Assembly: GCF_007954355.1 (NCBI RefSeq) | Contig: NZ_VOLR01000009.1 | Location: 1 to 64,000, forward strand | Source of the DNA: Colwellia hornerae | GTDB lineage: Bacteria > Pseudomonadota > Gammaproteobacteria > Enterobacterales > Alteromonadaceae | Direction of reading: 5' to 3' | DNA: 64,000 nt | In this document: positions 54,425 to 63,642 of the stretch, piece after piece | Layout: each line of letters opens with the position of its first letter | Numbering within the stretch: position 1 is the stretch's first letter | Notes under the pieces: model-generated | Databases searched by the model: none | Told to the model about the DNA's origin: nothing | The model's input: the letters and a program-made list of their open reading frames with translations, nothing else | Translations under genes and position numbers: made by a program

Positions 54425-57406
54425 TTAGTCAAAACCGTCGGTACCACTTTGCCCATCAATGGGACTTTCAACCTGCCAAGAATCATCCGTTTTCCAGCTA
54501 GCTATCCAATCGGGAATATCACTACCAGGCATAGAGCGGGCTATGCCATAACCTTGCGCCTTTTCACAACCAAGCTTTAGAAGCGCCACGCCATGCGCAA
54601 CTGTCTCGACACCCTCAGCAATGACTTCACGCTTGAATGCATTAGCCAAACCAACAACACCCTCAATAATCGCTAAGTCGTCGGCGTCTTCTAACATATC
54701 GCGCACGAAGCTCTGGTCTATTTTAATTAAATATGCGGGTAGTTGTTTAAGATAAGTTAGCGACGAATAGCCAGTACCAAAGTCATCGAAGGCAAAGCGA
54801 ACACCAAGCCCATGGCATTTAGCCATCGTAGAAGATACTTGGGCTATGTCACTTAAGGCCGTAGTTTCGAGGATTTCTAATTCTAGGGAGCACGAATTTA
54901 CTTCAGGATGAAGCGCCAATAATAATGCTAAGCGTTCTGAGAAGTTCTTTTGAGTTAGTTGAAAAGCGCTAATATTGACGCTGATTGGTATATTTAGGCC
55001 CATGCTTTGCCATTGGCTTATTTGGCTCAATGCACTGCTTATAACCCACTCACCAAGGTCAAGACTCATTACATGACCTTCTATAGCGGGTAAAAATTCT
55101 AAGGGCGGGACTAAACCACGCACCGGATGCTGCCAGCGGATTAAGGCTTCTACACCTATCACCTCGCCAGTACGCATATTTACTTTTGGCTGGTAGTGCA
55201 ATACAAACTCTTTTTGTGCCAAAGCTGAGCTAACATCGCCTATACTTTCTTCTCGAACCTTGCTTGCATTCTCTTGTTCGGTATCGAAGACATGATAACC
55301 GTTTTTACCTGCTTTCTTCGCCATATACATGGCTTGGTCGGCATGACGCATAAGTTGTTCTGAGTCTGTACCGTCTTGAGGATGCAGCGTAATACCAATA
55401 CTTGCTGAAACTTGAATTACGTCATCACCTATTACCACAGGCTCAGCAGCGGCCTTTAGTAACCTTTTTACTACGGGCACACTACCTTCGATGCCTTCCA
55501 AATCAGCCATTACTGCGATAAATTCATCGCCGCCAATCCTGGCTAGCGTATCACCTTCACGCAAAGCCTCTTTCATACGTTGCGATACTGCAAGGAGTAG
55601 TTCATCACCCACACTATGTCCGAACTTGTCATTGACGGCTTTAAAACCATCTAGATCCATAAAGGCAACCGCCACTGAATTATTGCGACGCTTACACACC
55701 GCTATCGCTTGGTTTAGTTGGTCTGCCAGTAATACACGGTTAGGCAGATTGGTGAGTACGTCGTAATGAGCCATTCGTTCTAGTTGCTCATGATGCTCTG
55801 CATTTTCAATAATTTCAAGGGTGAGCTTTCGGTTCAAACGGACAAATATTAAAATAACAATCATCATTAGAAATGAGGCTATGGGTAATACCCAAAGAAC
55901 AACGGTTGATATTTTTATACCCTTTTGTATCTTTACCGCTAACCAATTATTAGCAATATCAGCTTTTTCTTTCTCACTTATACTCAGGAAAACCTTATTG
56001 AGAATGCCTACAAGTGGCTCTAACTCAGTTCTCACTGCCATAGAAACTTCTAAGTTATAGGGTGAAAAACCGGTGATAATGAGATCAGCAAATTGCTCTT
56101 CATTAATAGTGAAATTGACAAAAGAAATATCACCGAGAAAGGCGTCTAATTTATCATCACTTAATTTTTGCAGTCCATCGATGGTTGAATCCACAGGTAT
56201 TATTATTATTTCAGGGTAGTCAGAGGCAACAAAACCCAACACGGCATTCTCAGCGACAATACCAATGGTTCGCCCTTTTAAACTCGCTAACGAATCCGCA
56301 TTAAATCCATTTTTACGGGAAACAAGTACCGTGGGTGCTGAAATGTATGGGTTGGTAAAAAGCATCGACTTTTCACGTTCTGGCGTTCTAACAATGGCCG
56401 AAATAACATCAATTTTATTATATTTAATCGCAGCGAGCGATTCAGCCCAGCTATAATTTTTATCAGCTTCAATGGTTAAAGAAAGACTATTTTTTATGTA
56501 TTCAATATAATCGGCAGAGAGCCCCGAAAAATCACCTTTGTCATTAAAATACTCAAACGGATACCATGAATCTACGCCTAATCTTAGCGCAGGAAGTTGT
56601 TGTAACCATTTTCTTTCTGCCAGAGTTAAACTAGTAAGTGATGCGAGATTACTAAAATAAGGCTTTGTGGTTGGTAGCCACTTTTCTTCTAATTCAATCA
56701 ATGACTGTATTGGTATATTATTGATACCCTCATTTATTATTTTCAATAAACTAGGTTGTTCTTTAGCTAAAGCTGCATGGACTGTATTATTTAATAACAC
56801 TTCATCCGATATGGTATATACACCATCTAGTCTTAATATCGTTAATTCGATTTTTAAATTAGGTATTTCTCCAATAACGGCATCAACTTCATTATTAAAT
56901 AATTTTTTAATACCGTCTGAAGTGTTTTCATACTCTATGAGATTGAGTGAAGGGTATTTTTCAGCGATATAACTTACCTGGTAACTCTCAGCTTGAACAG
57001 CAATCTTAGCACCTGATAATTCTGATAGTTTAATATCTTTGGAATACTTATTGCTGAAAATGATTCCTGTTTCAATACTATGAATAGGATTTGAAAAATC
57101 AGCCCATTGTTTTCTTTCATCATTAATGAAAACGCCCTGAATTACGGCACCTTTATTTTTTATTGTATCCATTGCAACATCGAATGGTTGCATGACTATT
57201 TCTATGGGAATGTTATTTGATTTTGACCAAAGGCGCCAATATTCAAGGTAAAGTCCTGTAGTTGTGCCATCTGGAAGTGTAAAACTAAATGGATTGGAAT
57301 TTTCCACACCTATAATTCTGATACTTTCACGGGGTTCTCTTTTATCTTTAGCAGAACATAGAGATGAGAAAGATAATATCCATAGTAAAGTAATAATAGT
57401 CTTCAT
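54425..57406 (-). CDS. Dual periplasmic-binding-domain GGDEF/EAL protein
   Basis: 993 residues. Signal peptide at the N-terminus, two SBP_bac_3-type periplasmic domains (about 30-260 and 275-500), a membrane helix near 505-525, then GGDEF (LARIGGDEFIAVM, with RxxD inhibitory site REGD) and EAL domains (EVIGVEALIRWQHPV, DDFGTGYSSLTYLKQLPAYL, and DQSF). Both catalytic motifs look intact, so it may make or break c-di-GMP depending on ligand binding to the periplasmic domains. The two-domain sensor resembles histidine kinases such as BvgS. Confidence 0.92.
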   Translation of the reverse strand: MKTIITLLWILSFSSLCSAKDKREPRESIRIIGVENSNPFSFTLPDGTTTGLYLEYWRLWSKSNNIPIEIVMQPFDVAMDTIKNKGAVIQGVFINDERKQWADFSNPIHSIETGIIFSNKYSKDIKLSELSGAKIAVQAESYQVSYIAEKYPSLNLIEYENTSDGIKKLFNNEVDAVIGEIPNLKIELTILRLDGVYTISDEVLLNNTVHAALAKEQPSLLKIINEGINNIPIQSLIELEEKWLPTTKPYFSNLASLTSLTLAERKWLQQLPALRLGVDSWYPFEYFNDKGDFSGLSADYIEYIKNSLSLTIEADKNYSWAESLAAIKYNKIDVISAIVRTPEREKSMLFTNPYISAPTVLVSRKNGFNADSLASLKGRTIGIVAENAVLGFVASDYPEIIIIPVDSTIDGLQKLSDDKLDAFLGDISFVNFTINEEQFADLIITGFSPYNLEVSMAVRTELEPLVGILNKVFLSISEKEKADIANNWLAVKIQKGIKISTVVLWVLPIASFLMMIVILIFVRLNRKLTLEIIENAEHHEQLERMAHYDVLTNLPNRVLLADQLNQAIAVCKRRNNSVAVAFMDLDGFKAVNDKFGHSVGDELLLAVSQRMKEALREGDTLARIGGDEFIAVMADLEGIEGSVPVVKRLLKAAAEPVVIGDDVIQVSASIGITLHPQDGTDSEQLMRHADQAMYMAKKAGKNGYHVFDTEQENASKVREESIGDVSSALAQKEFVLHYQPKVNMRTGEVIGVEALIRWQHPVRGLVPPLEFLPAIEGHVMSLDLGEWVISSALSQISQWQSMGLNIPISVNISAFQLTQKNFSERLALLLALHPEVNSCSLELEILETTALSDIAQVSSTMAKCHGLGVRFAFDDFGTGYSSLTYLKQLPAYLIKIDQSFVRDMLEDADDLAIIEGVVGLANAFKREVIAEGVETVAHGVALLKLGCEKAQGYGIARSMPGSDIPDWIASWKTDDSWQVESPIDGQSGTDGFD

Positions 57407-57900
57407 ATGACTGTGCGATATCCCTTGTAATTATTTATTTTAGGCTGTCTTCCACCATGAAACTGGTTGAGGTTAATGATGGTATTACTTTATTTTACAT
57501 TAAAACATTCTCAACATTCAAAAGCACGGGTGTCCTCAAATTCTTAATGATCGCTCATCGAACATAAGAGCCATCGGGGAATAATTACTAATGGCAGTTG
57601 TCATCACAGAGAAGCCATAAAAATGAATTAGTGAAAGGACTATAATCGTATCTTTGTTAACATTAAGCTAGTGATCATTAGAGACTTCTTCAACTAGCCA
57701 ACTGCGGACATTAGTTTATGGTGGTACTTTACGATAACAAATCACTAACAGCGGACACTTTTGCGAAAATAAAATTTTGCTTAAAGCAACTATAAATTTG
57801 AGCCTAGTTATGTCGATTTTTCCAGTTACCAACCCCCAGAAAAAAAGTACCAATTATTTTAATCGATGTTTTTCTAGAATCAAATATTAAAAAACCTATA
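57407..57900. other. Intergenic, no gene seen
   Basis: No ORF, repeat or RNA could be supported. Contains two related short stretches (CTGCGGACATTAG and CAGCGGACAC) of no known meaning. Confidence 0.4.
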
Positions 57901-58551
57901 TTAAGATTGTTTCTTAAATCGACGTGATGCTAAACCAACAAGAGCCAAGCCAAAAATTGCAAGCGTGGATGGTTCAGTTACTTTAGTGTAAATAAATGTT
58001 CCCGCATCATATCTATTTGGTGTACCACTATCAGTAGTTAAAGCAAAATCATTTATGCTATTACCACCATAATAACCACCACCTACAAATTGAATCAATC
58101 CACTTCCATTGTTAATGGTTGGGGCTGCTGTACCGGATGGGCCGGCGTTACCATTTTTATCTGTATCATTAAAACCCCTAGCAACTATTGCATAACTACC
58201 TACACCCAAGGTAACGTCAGCAATATTGAAAAATCGGCTGTTTCCCATTAATGTATTTGAAGTGCCAAGGAATGTTGCAATTTCAGTGACCATTAAATTA
58301 GTGTTACGGTCAAAAATTCCTACTTGAATCTCTGAATCGAATCCATCAAAACCACTATCAAAGGCACCTAATTCGGTAACATTAATAGCTGATGTAACAT
58401 CAAAATACATAGCAAGAGAACCACCATAACCTTGGTTTCCTGTACCTCTTGTCGAATCGAGTGCGATTAAGCCAGCATTTGCTACATTAATAAAGCAACC
58501 TGTTGAGAATAATAAGCTTATTAATGCAGTCTTTATAAATTTTAATTTCAT
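57901..58551 (-). CDS. PEP-CTERM sorting-domain protein
   Basis: 216 residues with a signal peptide (cleavage after ANA). The C-terminus VTEPSTLAIFGLALVGLASRRFKK has the PEP-like motif (EPST), a membrane stretch and a basic end, the target for exosortase. The middle is Gly/Asn-rich (GGGYYGGNSINDFALTTDSG) as common in secreted extracellular proteins. No exosortase gene is in the window. Probably an extracellular matrix or surface protein. Confidence 0.85.
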   Translation of the reverse strand: MKLKFIKTALISLLFSTGCFINVANAGLIALDSTRGTGNQGYGGSLAMYFDVTSAINVTELGAFDSGFDGFDSEIQVGIFDRNTNLMVTEIATFLGTSNTLMGNSRFFNIADVTLGVGSYAIVARGFNDTDKNGNAGPSGTAAPTINNGSGLIQFVGGGYYGGNSINDFALTTDSGTPNRYDAGTFIYTKVTEPSTLAIFGLALVGLASRRFKKQS

Positions 58552-58861
58552 TTGATATTCCTTTAATCCTGTTACAACAAATTTGAAAGGTAATTGCTAA
58601 AAGTGAAACTTCATCACCTTCCTTGAATTAGCATAAATCAAGCCAACAAAATAATAGCCAACAAAATCAATAAAATAAATAAAACGTGAATACTTGTCAT
58701 GTGTAATTGTAAAATAATCGAACACTATCATCTCATCAATCATTTGAGTTTATTGCAGATTATTAGCAAGTTGTAGCTCGGAAGTGCTGACAACCTTGTT
58801 ACTCAATGACGTCTTCTTTCGTATCTTTATTAACATTGGCAAGTGACTAATAGAGATTTTT
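58552..58861. other. Intergenic, nothing seen
   Basis: Upstream of the PEP-CTERM gene and downstream of tpm; AT-rich, no ORF or repeat that I can support. Confidence 0.4.
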
Positions 58862-59500
58862 TCAGATGTTCGACAACAGCCAAATATTTTCACTAGCATC
58901 ACATTTTCCTTTTAGGCCACCAGGTACGTCTATTTTTTTGAGAAGACTCAACTCATAACTATCCACATAATACTGCTTAACGTCATCATCACTAATAGAG
59001 AAAGGAGGGCCTTTCAACAATTTTTGATCATATTCAAATGTAATTAGAAGCTGTGGTGAAACACCTGTAATTTCAAGTAAATGTAATCTATATTTCTCAC
59101 GTATTTCATCTGGCAAAGCAACCAGAGCGGCTCTATCATAAATTGCATCAACGAAGCCTAGTGTTTCACCACATAAATCGAAAATATCACCTACAAATAT
59201 ATCTATATTTTCTGCACTGTAGCAGTATATATTTCCTAATTTAGAAATATTTGGCTCGACTCCAAGTTCAAAGAATAGCTGTTCGACTGCACACTTATTC
59301 AGCTCAGCCCCTGCTACACGATAACCTTTAGAAAGCAACCAAGCAATGTCGAGAGATTTACCACATAAAGGTAAAAATATACGGCAACCTTCAGCCAATA
59401 AAAGCTCATTTATATATTCAACTAATAGAGAGTTAGCTTGCCCTTCGTGAAATCCGATATGATTTTTTTCCCATATTTGATGCCAAAAATTTAAATCCAT
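58862..59500 (-). CDS. tpm: Thiopurine S-methyltransferase
   Basis: 212 residues. FWHQIWEKNHIGFHEGQANS is the TPMT N-terminus, IFLPLCGKSLDIAWLLSKGY the SAM-binding loop, and LVALPDEIREKYRLHLLEIT, FEYDQKLLKGPPFSISDDDV conserved core blocks. Bacterial TPMTs methylate thiopurines or selenium/tellurium species. ATG has AGAGGTATA upstream. Standalone gene. Confidence 0.93.
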   Translation of the reverse strand: MDLNFWHQIWEKNHIGFHEGQANSLLVEYINELLLAEGCRIFLPLCGKSLDIAWLLSKGYRVAGAELNKCAVEQLFFELGVEPNISKLGNIYCYSAENIDIFVGDIFDLCGETLGFVDAIYDRAALVALPDEIREKYRLHLLEITGVSPQLLITFEYDQKLLKGPPFSISDDDVKQYYVDSYELSLLKKIDVPGGLKGKCDASENIWLLSNI

Positions 59501-59985
59501 ATTTATACCTCTTAGTTATTTACTGTGCACATAACAGCTATATTAACGAGATGAATTCCATTTTTGTGGCTGAAATTTCCGCTAACTTATTATAAATATT
59601 ATAACTTTACCTTTTTGCTAATGTATCATCAATAGGTTATAAATTTGGTGATTTTGTAACTCTTCATTGAAAGGCTGATCTACAATTCAAATCTGATTAT
59701 TTAAAACTTAACATTAGAAAACATAATGCAAATAATTTATCGTTAACATATCTAAACAGTCTCTTGTCAGATCGTTTTTTTATTAAGGAAATGGTCTTCT
59801 CAAGCTAAATAGGTAGCGTTTTTTGTATGGTAGGCTCATAGCTGGTGCTTTGACGTAACTACCTATTCATAATGGTCATTTACCTGACTTTAGGTTGAAA
59901 GTATCTTAAACTCATCTTGAATTTTAATTTGCAGTAGTTTCAAACGTGTGCGAGTTATCAAAGTTATCTAGGAGAGTCTCTTAAA
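59501..59985. other. Divergent intergenic region
   Basis: Between tpm (minus) and the alpha/beta hydrolase (plus). Only a good ribosome site AGGAG at about 59970 for the hydrolase is clear; no ORF or repeats. Confidence 0.4.
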
Positions 59986-60747
59986 ATGCCTTATTGTAAA
60001 AATAAAGATATATTCATTTATTATGAACAACATGGTAAAGGCGAACCTGTAATTTTAGTCCATGGCATTGCCGTTAGCTTTAAATATAACTTTTCGAATT
60101 TTTCTTGGGTCGACAAATTAACTGACAATAACATGCGAGTTGTTGGTCTTGATCTGAGAGCTCATGGGCTAAGTGATAAACCTCTAGATCCTAGCTCCTA
60201 TGGAACTCATAATTTGACAAGTGATATTCTGGCAGTAATGGATGAGCTAAAAATTAAAAGAGCTTCAATTATAGGGTATTCGCTTGGTAGTGCACTGACA
60301 CTACATTTAATTCATTCACATCCTGACCGTTTTTCTAGAGCCGTTTTAGTAGCTACAGGAGATAGCCTATTCGGGCTGACCTCTTCTTCTGCATTAAAAC
60401 AGAGTTCTATAGATCTATTTTTAGCTATTTCTAGCGACACATATCCTCATCATTTGCCTGAACATATCGCCGCGTACTGGAATTTCGTTAATCAAAGTGG
60501 TGCCAATAGGCAGGCGCTTTTAGCACTTTTGAAAGGCGATACGCAACATTTATCAATAGAAGATATTTCTAGTATTGATACTCCAACAATGATTATTAGT
60601 GGTGGAAAGGATCTAGTATTAGGACAAGGAGTCAAGTTGGCAGAGAAACTACCAGAAAGTGTGTATTTGGAGTTTAAGGAAGCAGATCATTTTAGTTTAG
60701 CTGCGATTACAGACGTAAAGAATGCGATTGTTGATTTTTTACGTTAG
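59986..60747 (+). CDS. Alpha/beta hydrolase
   Basis: 253 residues. VILVHGIAVSFK is the HG oxyanion motif, the nucleophile elbow is IIGYSLGSALTL (Ser in GxSxG), DLRAHGLSDKP the acidic-turn region, MIISGGKDLVL holds the probable catalytic Asp and EADHFSLA the His. Start ATG preceded by AGGAG at 10 bp. Likely esterase, lipase or dehalogenase type; substrate unknown. Confidence 0.92.
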   Translation: MPYCKNKDIFIYYEQHGKGEPVILVHGIAVSFKYNFSNFSWVDKLTDNNMRVVGLDLRAHGLSDKPLDPSSYGTHNLTSDILAVMDELKIKRASIIGYSLGSALTLHLIHSHPDRFSRAVLVATGDSLFGLTSSSALKQSSIDLFLAISSDTYPHHLPEHIAAYWNFVNQSGANRQALLALLKGDTQHLSIEDISSIDTPTMIISGGKDLVLGQGVKLAEKLPESVYLEFKEADHFSLAAITDVKNAIVDFLR

Positions 60748-60799
60748 AAAAAGAACATTGGGTTACAGTATAAACACCTCCATTCAATGTTCGTTTATG

Positions 60800-60843
60800 G
60801 TTATTCTTCCCCCGATAAACCAGACACTAAAATCTAACTAATA
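60800..60843 (+). mobile_element. IS3-family end relic
   Basis: TTCTTCCCCCGATAAACCAG ACACTAAAATCTAACTAA aligns with the IS3-type end at 126-80 (minus), with few changes. Nothing of a transposase follows (next comes GGGGTCAGGTTC), so only the end remains. Confidence 0.7.
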
Positions 60844-60967
60844 AACCTGCGGGGTCAGGTTCGTTGAAATATACTGGACTTATGCTGGACTTATGCTGGC
60901 TACTGATTTAGTTAGAAGTTTACAACTTGTCCATGTATATAAATGAACAACAAAATCCAGACGAAAA

Positions 60968-60993
60968 AAACCTTAACATTGCTGCTAAGGTTT
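60968..60993 (-). terminator. Rho-independent terminator next to tRNA relic
   Basis: AAACCTTAGCAGCAATGTTAAGG with TTTTTTT after on the minus strand. It follows the tRNA 3' relic and has the tRNA-terminator layout. Confidence 0.75.
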
Positions 60994-61017
60994 CGTTTCT
61001 TCTCGTTAGAGAATGAA

Positions 61018-61060
61018 TGGTGCCAACAGCCAAAGTCGAACTGGCGACCTACTGATTAAG
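61018..61060 (-). pseudogene. tRNA 3'-half relic
   Basis: Minus-strand CTTAATCAGTAGGTCGCCAG TTCGACTTTGGCTGTTGGCACCA reads as the anticodon 3' strand, variable region, T-arm and acceptor with CCA. The 5' half is absent. Its parent tRNA is not certain (tRNA-Lys-like anticodon-stem phrase). Confidence 0.7.
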
Positions 61061-61352
61061 TATCCTTTGCTACCCCATATAAATAAAGGCTTTTAGATAT
61101 TTATACTAAATAATCAACACTACTTGAGTCTAATTCAGCTTTTGTAATTTAAATGTCTCCCCAGTTGCAAAGTTAGCGTGGCCTTTATATCGTATCAAAG
61201 TGGGCCTTTTTTGATCTTGGCTTTGTCTAGTCTTTAGTAACTAAAAAGCTAACATCAGCTTTATGTTGGTTTAAAGAATTGATGGTGGCAAACTAAAATG
61301 TAATTGGCTGGCAAGGCTAAATAAAATTTGGTGGCACTGCTAGTCAATATTA

Positions 61353-61740
61353 TCCACTAATCTTTCGATTAGCAGTTTTCTATATTTAGCGGTGGGTTAA
61401 AGGATTAGCGCTATAAAGCCTTTTTTATAATTTATAACTCTCCAAAAGCAAAAAACCGCTAATCTTTCGATTAGCGGTTTTTCTTTGTTTGGCGGTGAGA
61501 GTGGGATTTGAACGCTACTCGAAGGTTTAGTGCTATAAACCCTTTGTTTATAATTTATAACTTTTTAAATGCAAAAAACCGCTAATCTTTCGATTAGCGG
61601 TTTTTCTTTGTTTGGCGGTGAGGTAGAGATTTGAACGCTACTCGAAGGTTTAGTGCTATAAACCCTTTGTTTATAATTTCTAACTTTAAAATGCAAAAAA
61701 CCGCTAATCTTTCAATTAGCGGTTTTTCTTTGTTTGGCGG
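61353..61740 (-). repeat. Tandem repeats of terminator plus tRNA-Ser 3' end, period about 122 bp
   Basis: Hairpins CCGCTAATCTTTCGATTAGC(GG) at 61456, 61579 and 61701, plus a degenerate one near 61353, each adjacent to a degenerate GGCGGTGAG...GATTTGAACGCTAC...GCTATAAACCC block. The blocks match the 3' half of the tRNA-Ser gene next door. Copies share about 90% identity with each other by eye. No intact tRNA is in the repeats. Confidence 0.85.
61695..61722 (-). terminator. Rho-independent terminator of tRNA-Ser
   Basis: CCGCTAATTGAAAGATTAGCGG followed by TTTTTT on the minus strand, 12 bp past the tRNA CCA end. Confidence 0.85.
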
Positions 61741-61825
61741 TGAGATAGAGATTTGAACTCTAGAAGGGCTATAAACCCTTGCTGGTTTTCAAGACCAGTG
61801 CTTTCGACCACTCAGCCATCTCACC
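61735..61825 (-). tRNA. tRNA-Ser(UGA)
   Basis: 91 nt with encoded CCA. Acceptor GGTGAGA/TCTCACC pairs fully, the anticodon stem CTGGT/ACCAG encloses loop with TGA, the long variable arm AGGGTTTATAGCCCT typical of serine tRNAs and the T-arm TAGAGTTCAAATCTCTA are all complete. Repeats related to its 3' end lie directly downstream. Confidence 0.95.
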
Positions 61826-62128
61826 TGAATGTCTCAAAACAATTGCTTGCTTCAAGACGGGGCAGATATTAAGACCTGCAATAACATTTGTAAAGCACTA
61901 ATTTTACTATTTCTTCTTTATGTTTAATTAATCGGCAAGTATGCGAAAAAAACAGCTGTTTAGCGATAATTTACCTTTATCGATAATTTAAATAATAACG
62001 TTGACCTTGCTCGGGCAATAATATCTTCTCTTTATATCAGGCTGAATACGTATGTAATTTGTTGTGTCAATTTTTCGGTTGTGATTATATAACTTCATCG
62101 TGCGTTACTCTCATAAGAAAAATAATAA
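61826..62128. other. Divergent intergenic region of tRNA-Ser and MFS gene
   Basis: AT-rich promoter region of both. No clear LacI-type operator palindrome seen; a TATCGATAATTT-like element is repeated twice (about 61967 and 61980). Confidence 0.4.
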
Positions 62129-63580
62129 ATGAAAAACAAACCTCAACTCAGTTTTTGGCAAATATGGAATGTTAGCTTCGGCTTTTTGGGCGTTCAATTT
62201 GGCTTTGCTTTACAAAACGCTAATGTCAGTCGAATACTTTCAGACTTGGGGGCTGACCTGCACTCTTTATCTTTATTCTGGCTGGTTGCTCCTATTATGG
62301 GTTTGCTTATTCAACCCCTCGTTGGCGCAGCCTCAGACAAAACGTGGAATAAATTTGGTCGCCGTAATCCCTATATCTTAATCGGTGCCATATGCGCAAC
62401 GGTCGGTATGTTATTAATGCCAAATGCGCCATTATTTGTCTCTGTTATTACGCCAATGATTTTTGGTGCGATGATGTTAGCGGTTATGGACGCTTCTTTT
62501 AATATCGCTTTCCAACCCTTTAGAGCACTTGTGTCTGATATGGTGCCCGATAATCAAATGAACAAGGGTTACGCTATTCAAGCCTTTTTGATTAATATTG
62601 GTGCGGTTATCGGCTCTATATTGCCATTTGTTCTGACTAATGTTGTTGGTTTAGAGAATACCTCACAGCAAGGCAGTATTGCTCCATCGGTTGTGTGGGC
62701 ATTTTATATTGGCGCTACGGTTTTATTAGGCTCAGTGCTATGGACGGTTTTTAAAACCAAAGAATATTCACCTAAAGAGTATTATGAGTTCAAAGGAATG
62801 GACGCTGAAGAAGTTGCCAAAGAACAAGCCATTGAAAAATCGATAATAGAAAAATTAACTGACTTCGTTGGCTTAATGAAAACGATGCCAGAGGTGATGA
62901 AACGTTTAGCACTGGTGCAGTTTTTCTCTTGGTTTTCTTTATTCATTATGTGGGTTTATACCATGCCAGCCATTGCTCAACAGGTTTGGGGCATAGACGT
63001 AAAGTGGTTTGACCCAGTTTATATTAGCTCTGTTGGGGGAATTCCCAATGATATTGCCGCGGCAAAAGGCGCTGCCGGTGACTGGGTAGGTATTTTGTTT
63101 GCCGCATATTCTTTATTTGCTGCCTTTTTCTCAATTGTGATCGCCAAGCTTGCCAATACCTTTGGCCGAAAAGCGGTTTACTCGTTTTCCTTACTCGCCG
63201 GTGGCTTAGGTTATTTAAGCTTTATGTTTATCAATAACCCTGAGCCGACTTTAGTCAATTTATTGATCACTGAAATCACGGTACCACAAGGCGCAGTTAC
63301 CTTATTTATTCCTATGATGGGTGTCGGAATTGCTTGGGCTGCTATTTTAGCAATGCCTTACACAATACTTGCTGGCGCATTACCTGCCAATAAAACCGGG
63401 GTATACATGGGGATTTTTAACTTTACCATTGCCGCGCCACAAATTATCTCAGGAATTTTTGCTGGTTGGATATTAAATTCGGTTTTTGAAAACCAGGCAA
63501 TAAATATTATTATCTTAGCGGGTGTCTCTATGGTGCTAGGCGCTGTTTCAGTTTATTTTGTTAAAGAAAAAAGCCAGTAA
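62129..63580 (+). CDS. MFS sugar transporter (SLC45/GPH-like)
   Basis: 483 residues, about 12 helices. FWQIWNVSFGFLGVQFGFAL with QNANVSRILSDLGAD and GLLIQPLVGAASDKTWNKFG RR is the N-terminal MFS signature (D-K-T-W-x-K-F-G-R-R, loop 2-3), typical of sucrose/maltose-type carriers. The second half has GRKAVYSFSLLAGGLGYLSF. A LacI-family gene lies convergent 62 bp downstream, suggesting disaccharide or other sugar uptake; exact sugar is unknown. Confidence 0.88.
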   Translation: MKNKPQLSFWQIWNVSFGFLGVQFGFALQNANVSRILSDLGADLHSLSLFWLVAPIMGLLIQPLVGAASDKTWNKFGRRNPYILIGAICATVGMLLMPNAPLFVSVITPMIFGAMMLAVMDASFNIAFQPFRALVSDMVPDNQMNKGYAIQAFLINIGAVIGSILPFVLTNVVGLENTSQQGSIAPSVVWAFYIGATVLLGSVLWTVFKTKEYSPKEYYEFKGMDAEEVAKEQAIEKSIIEKLTDFVGLMKTMPEVMKRLALVQFFSWFSLFIMWVYTMPAIAQQVWGIDVKWFDPVYISSVGGIPNDIAAAKGAAGDWVGILFAAYSLFAAFFSIVIAKLANTFGRKAVYSFSLLAGGLGYLSFMFINNPEPTLVNLLITEITVPQGAVTLFIPMMGVGIAWAAILAMPYTILAGALPANKTGVYMGIFNFTIAAPQIISGIFAGWILNSVFENQAINIIILAGVSMVLGAVSVYFVKEKSQ

Positions 63581-63598
63581 TATTTCCTCGCTTTTGTT

Positions 63599-63626
63599 TG
63601 TAGGTTAGGGCTGCCCCTAACCTACA
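63599..63626. terminator. Hairpin between convergent MFS and LacI genes
   Basis: Perfect 12-bp stem TGTAGGTTAGGG/CCCTAACCTACA with a CTGC loop. It is GC-containing and sits exactly between convergent stops, so a bidirectional terminator role is likely despite no long T-run. Confidence 0.6.
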
Positions 63627-63642
63627 TAAACGCTATAAAACA

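Noticed and set aside
60868-60905. Tandem GGACTTATGCT repeat as a regulatory iteron
   Set aside because: Only two copies, no replication or regulator gene nearby; probably part of old repeat DNA.
61353-61740. Repeats near tRNA-Ser as extra tRNA genes
   Set aside because: Only the 3' half is present, the T-stem is mispaired and no anticodon arm exists.
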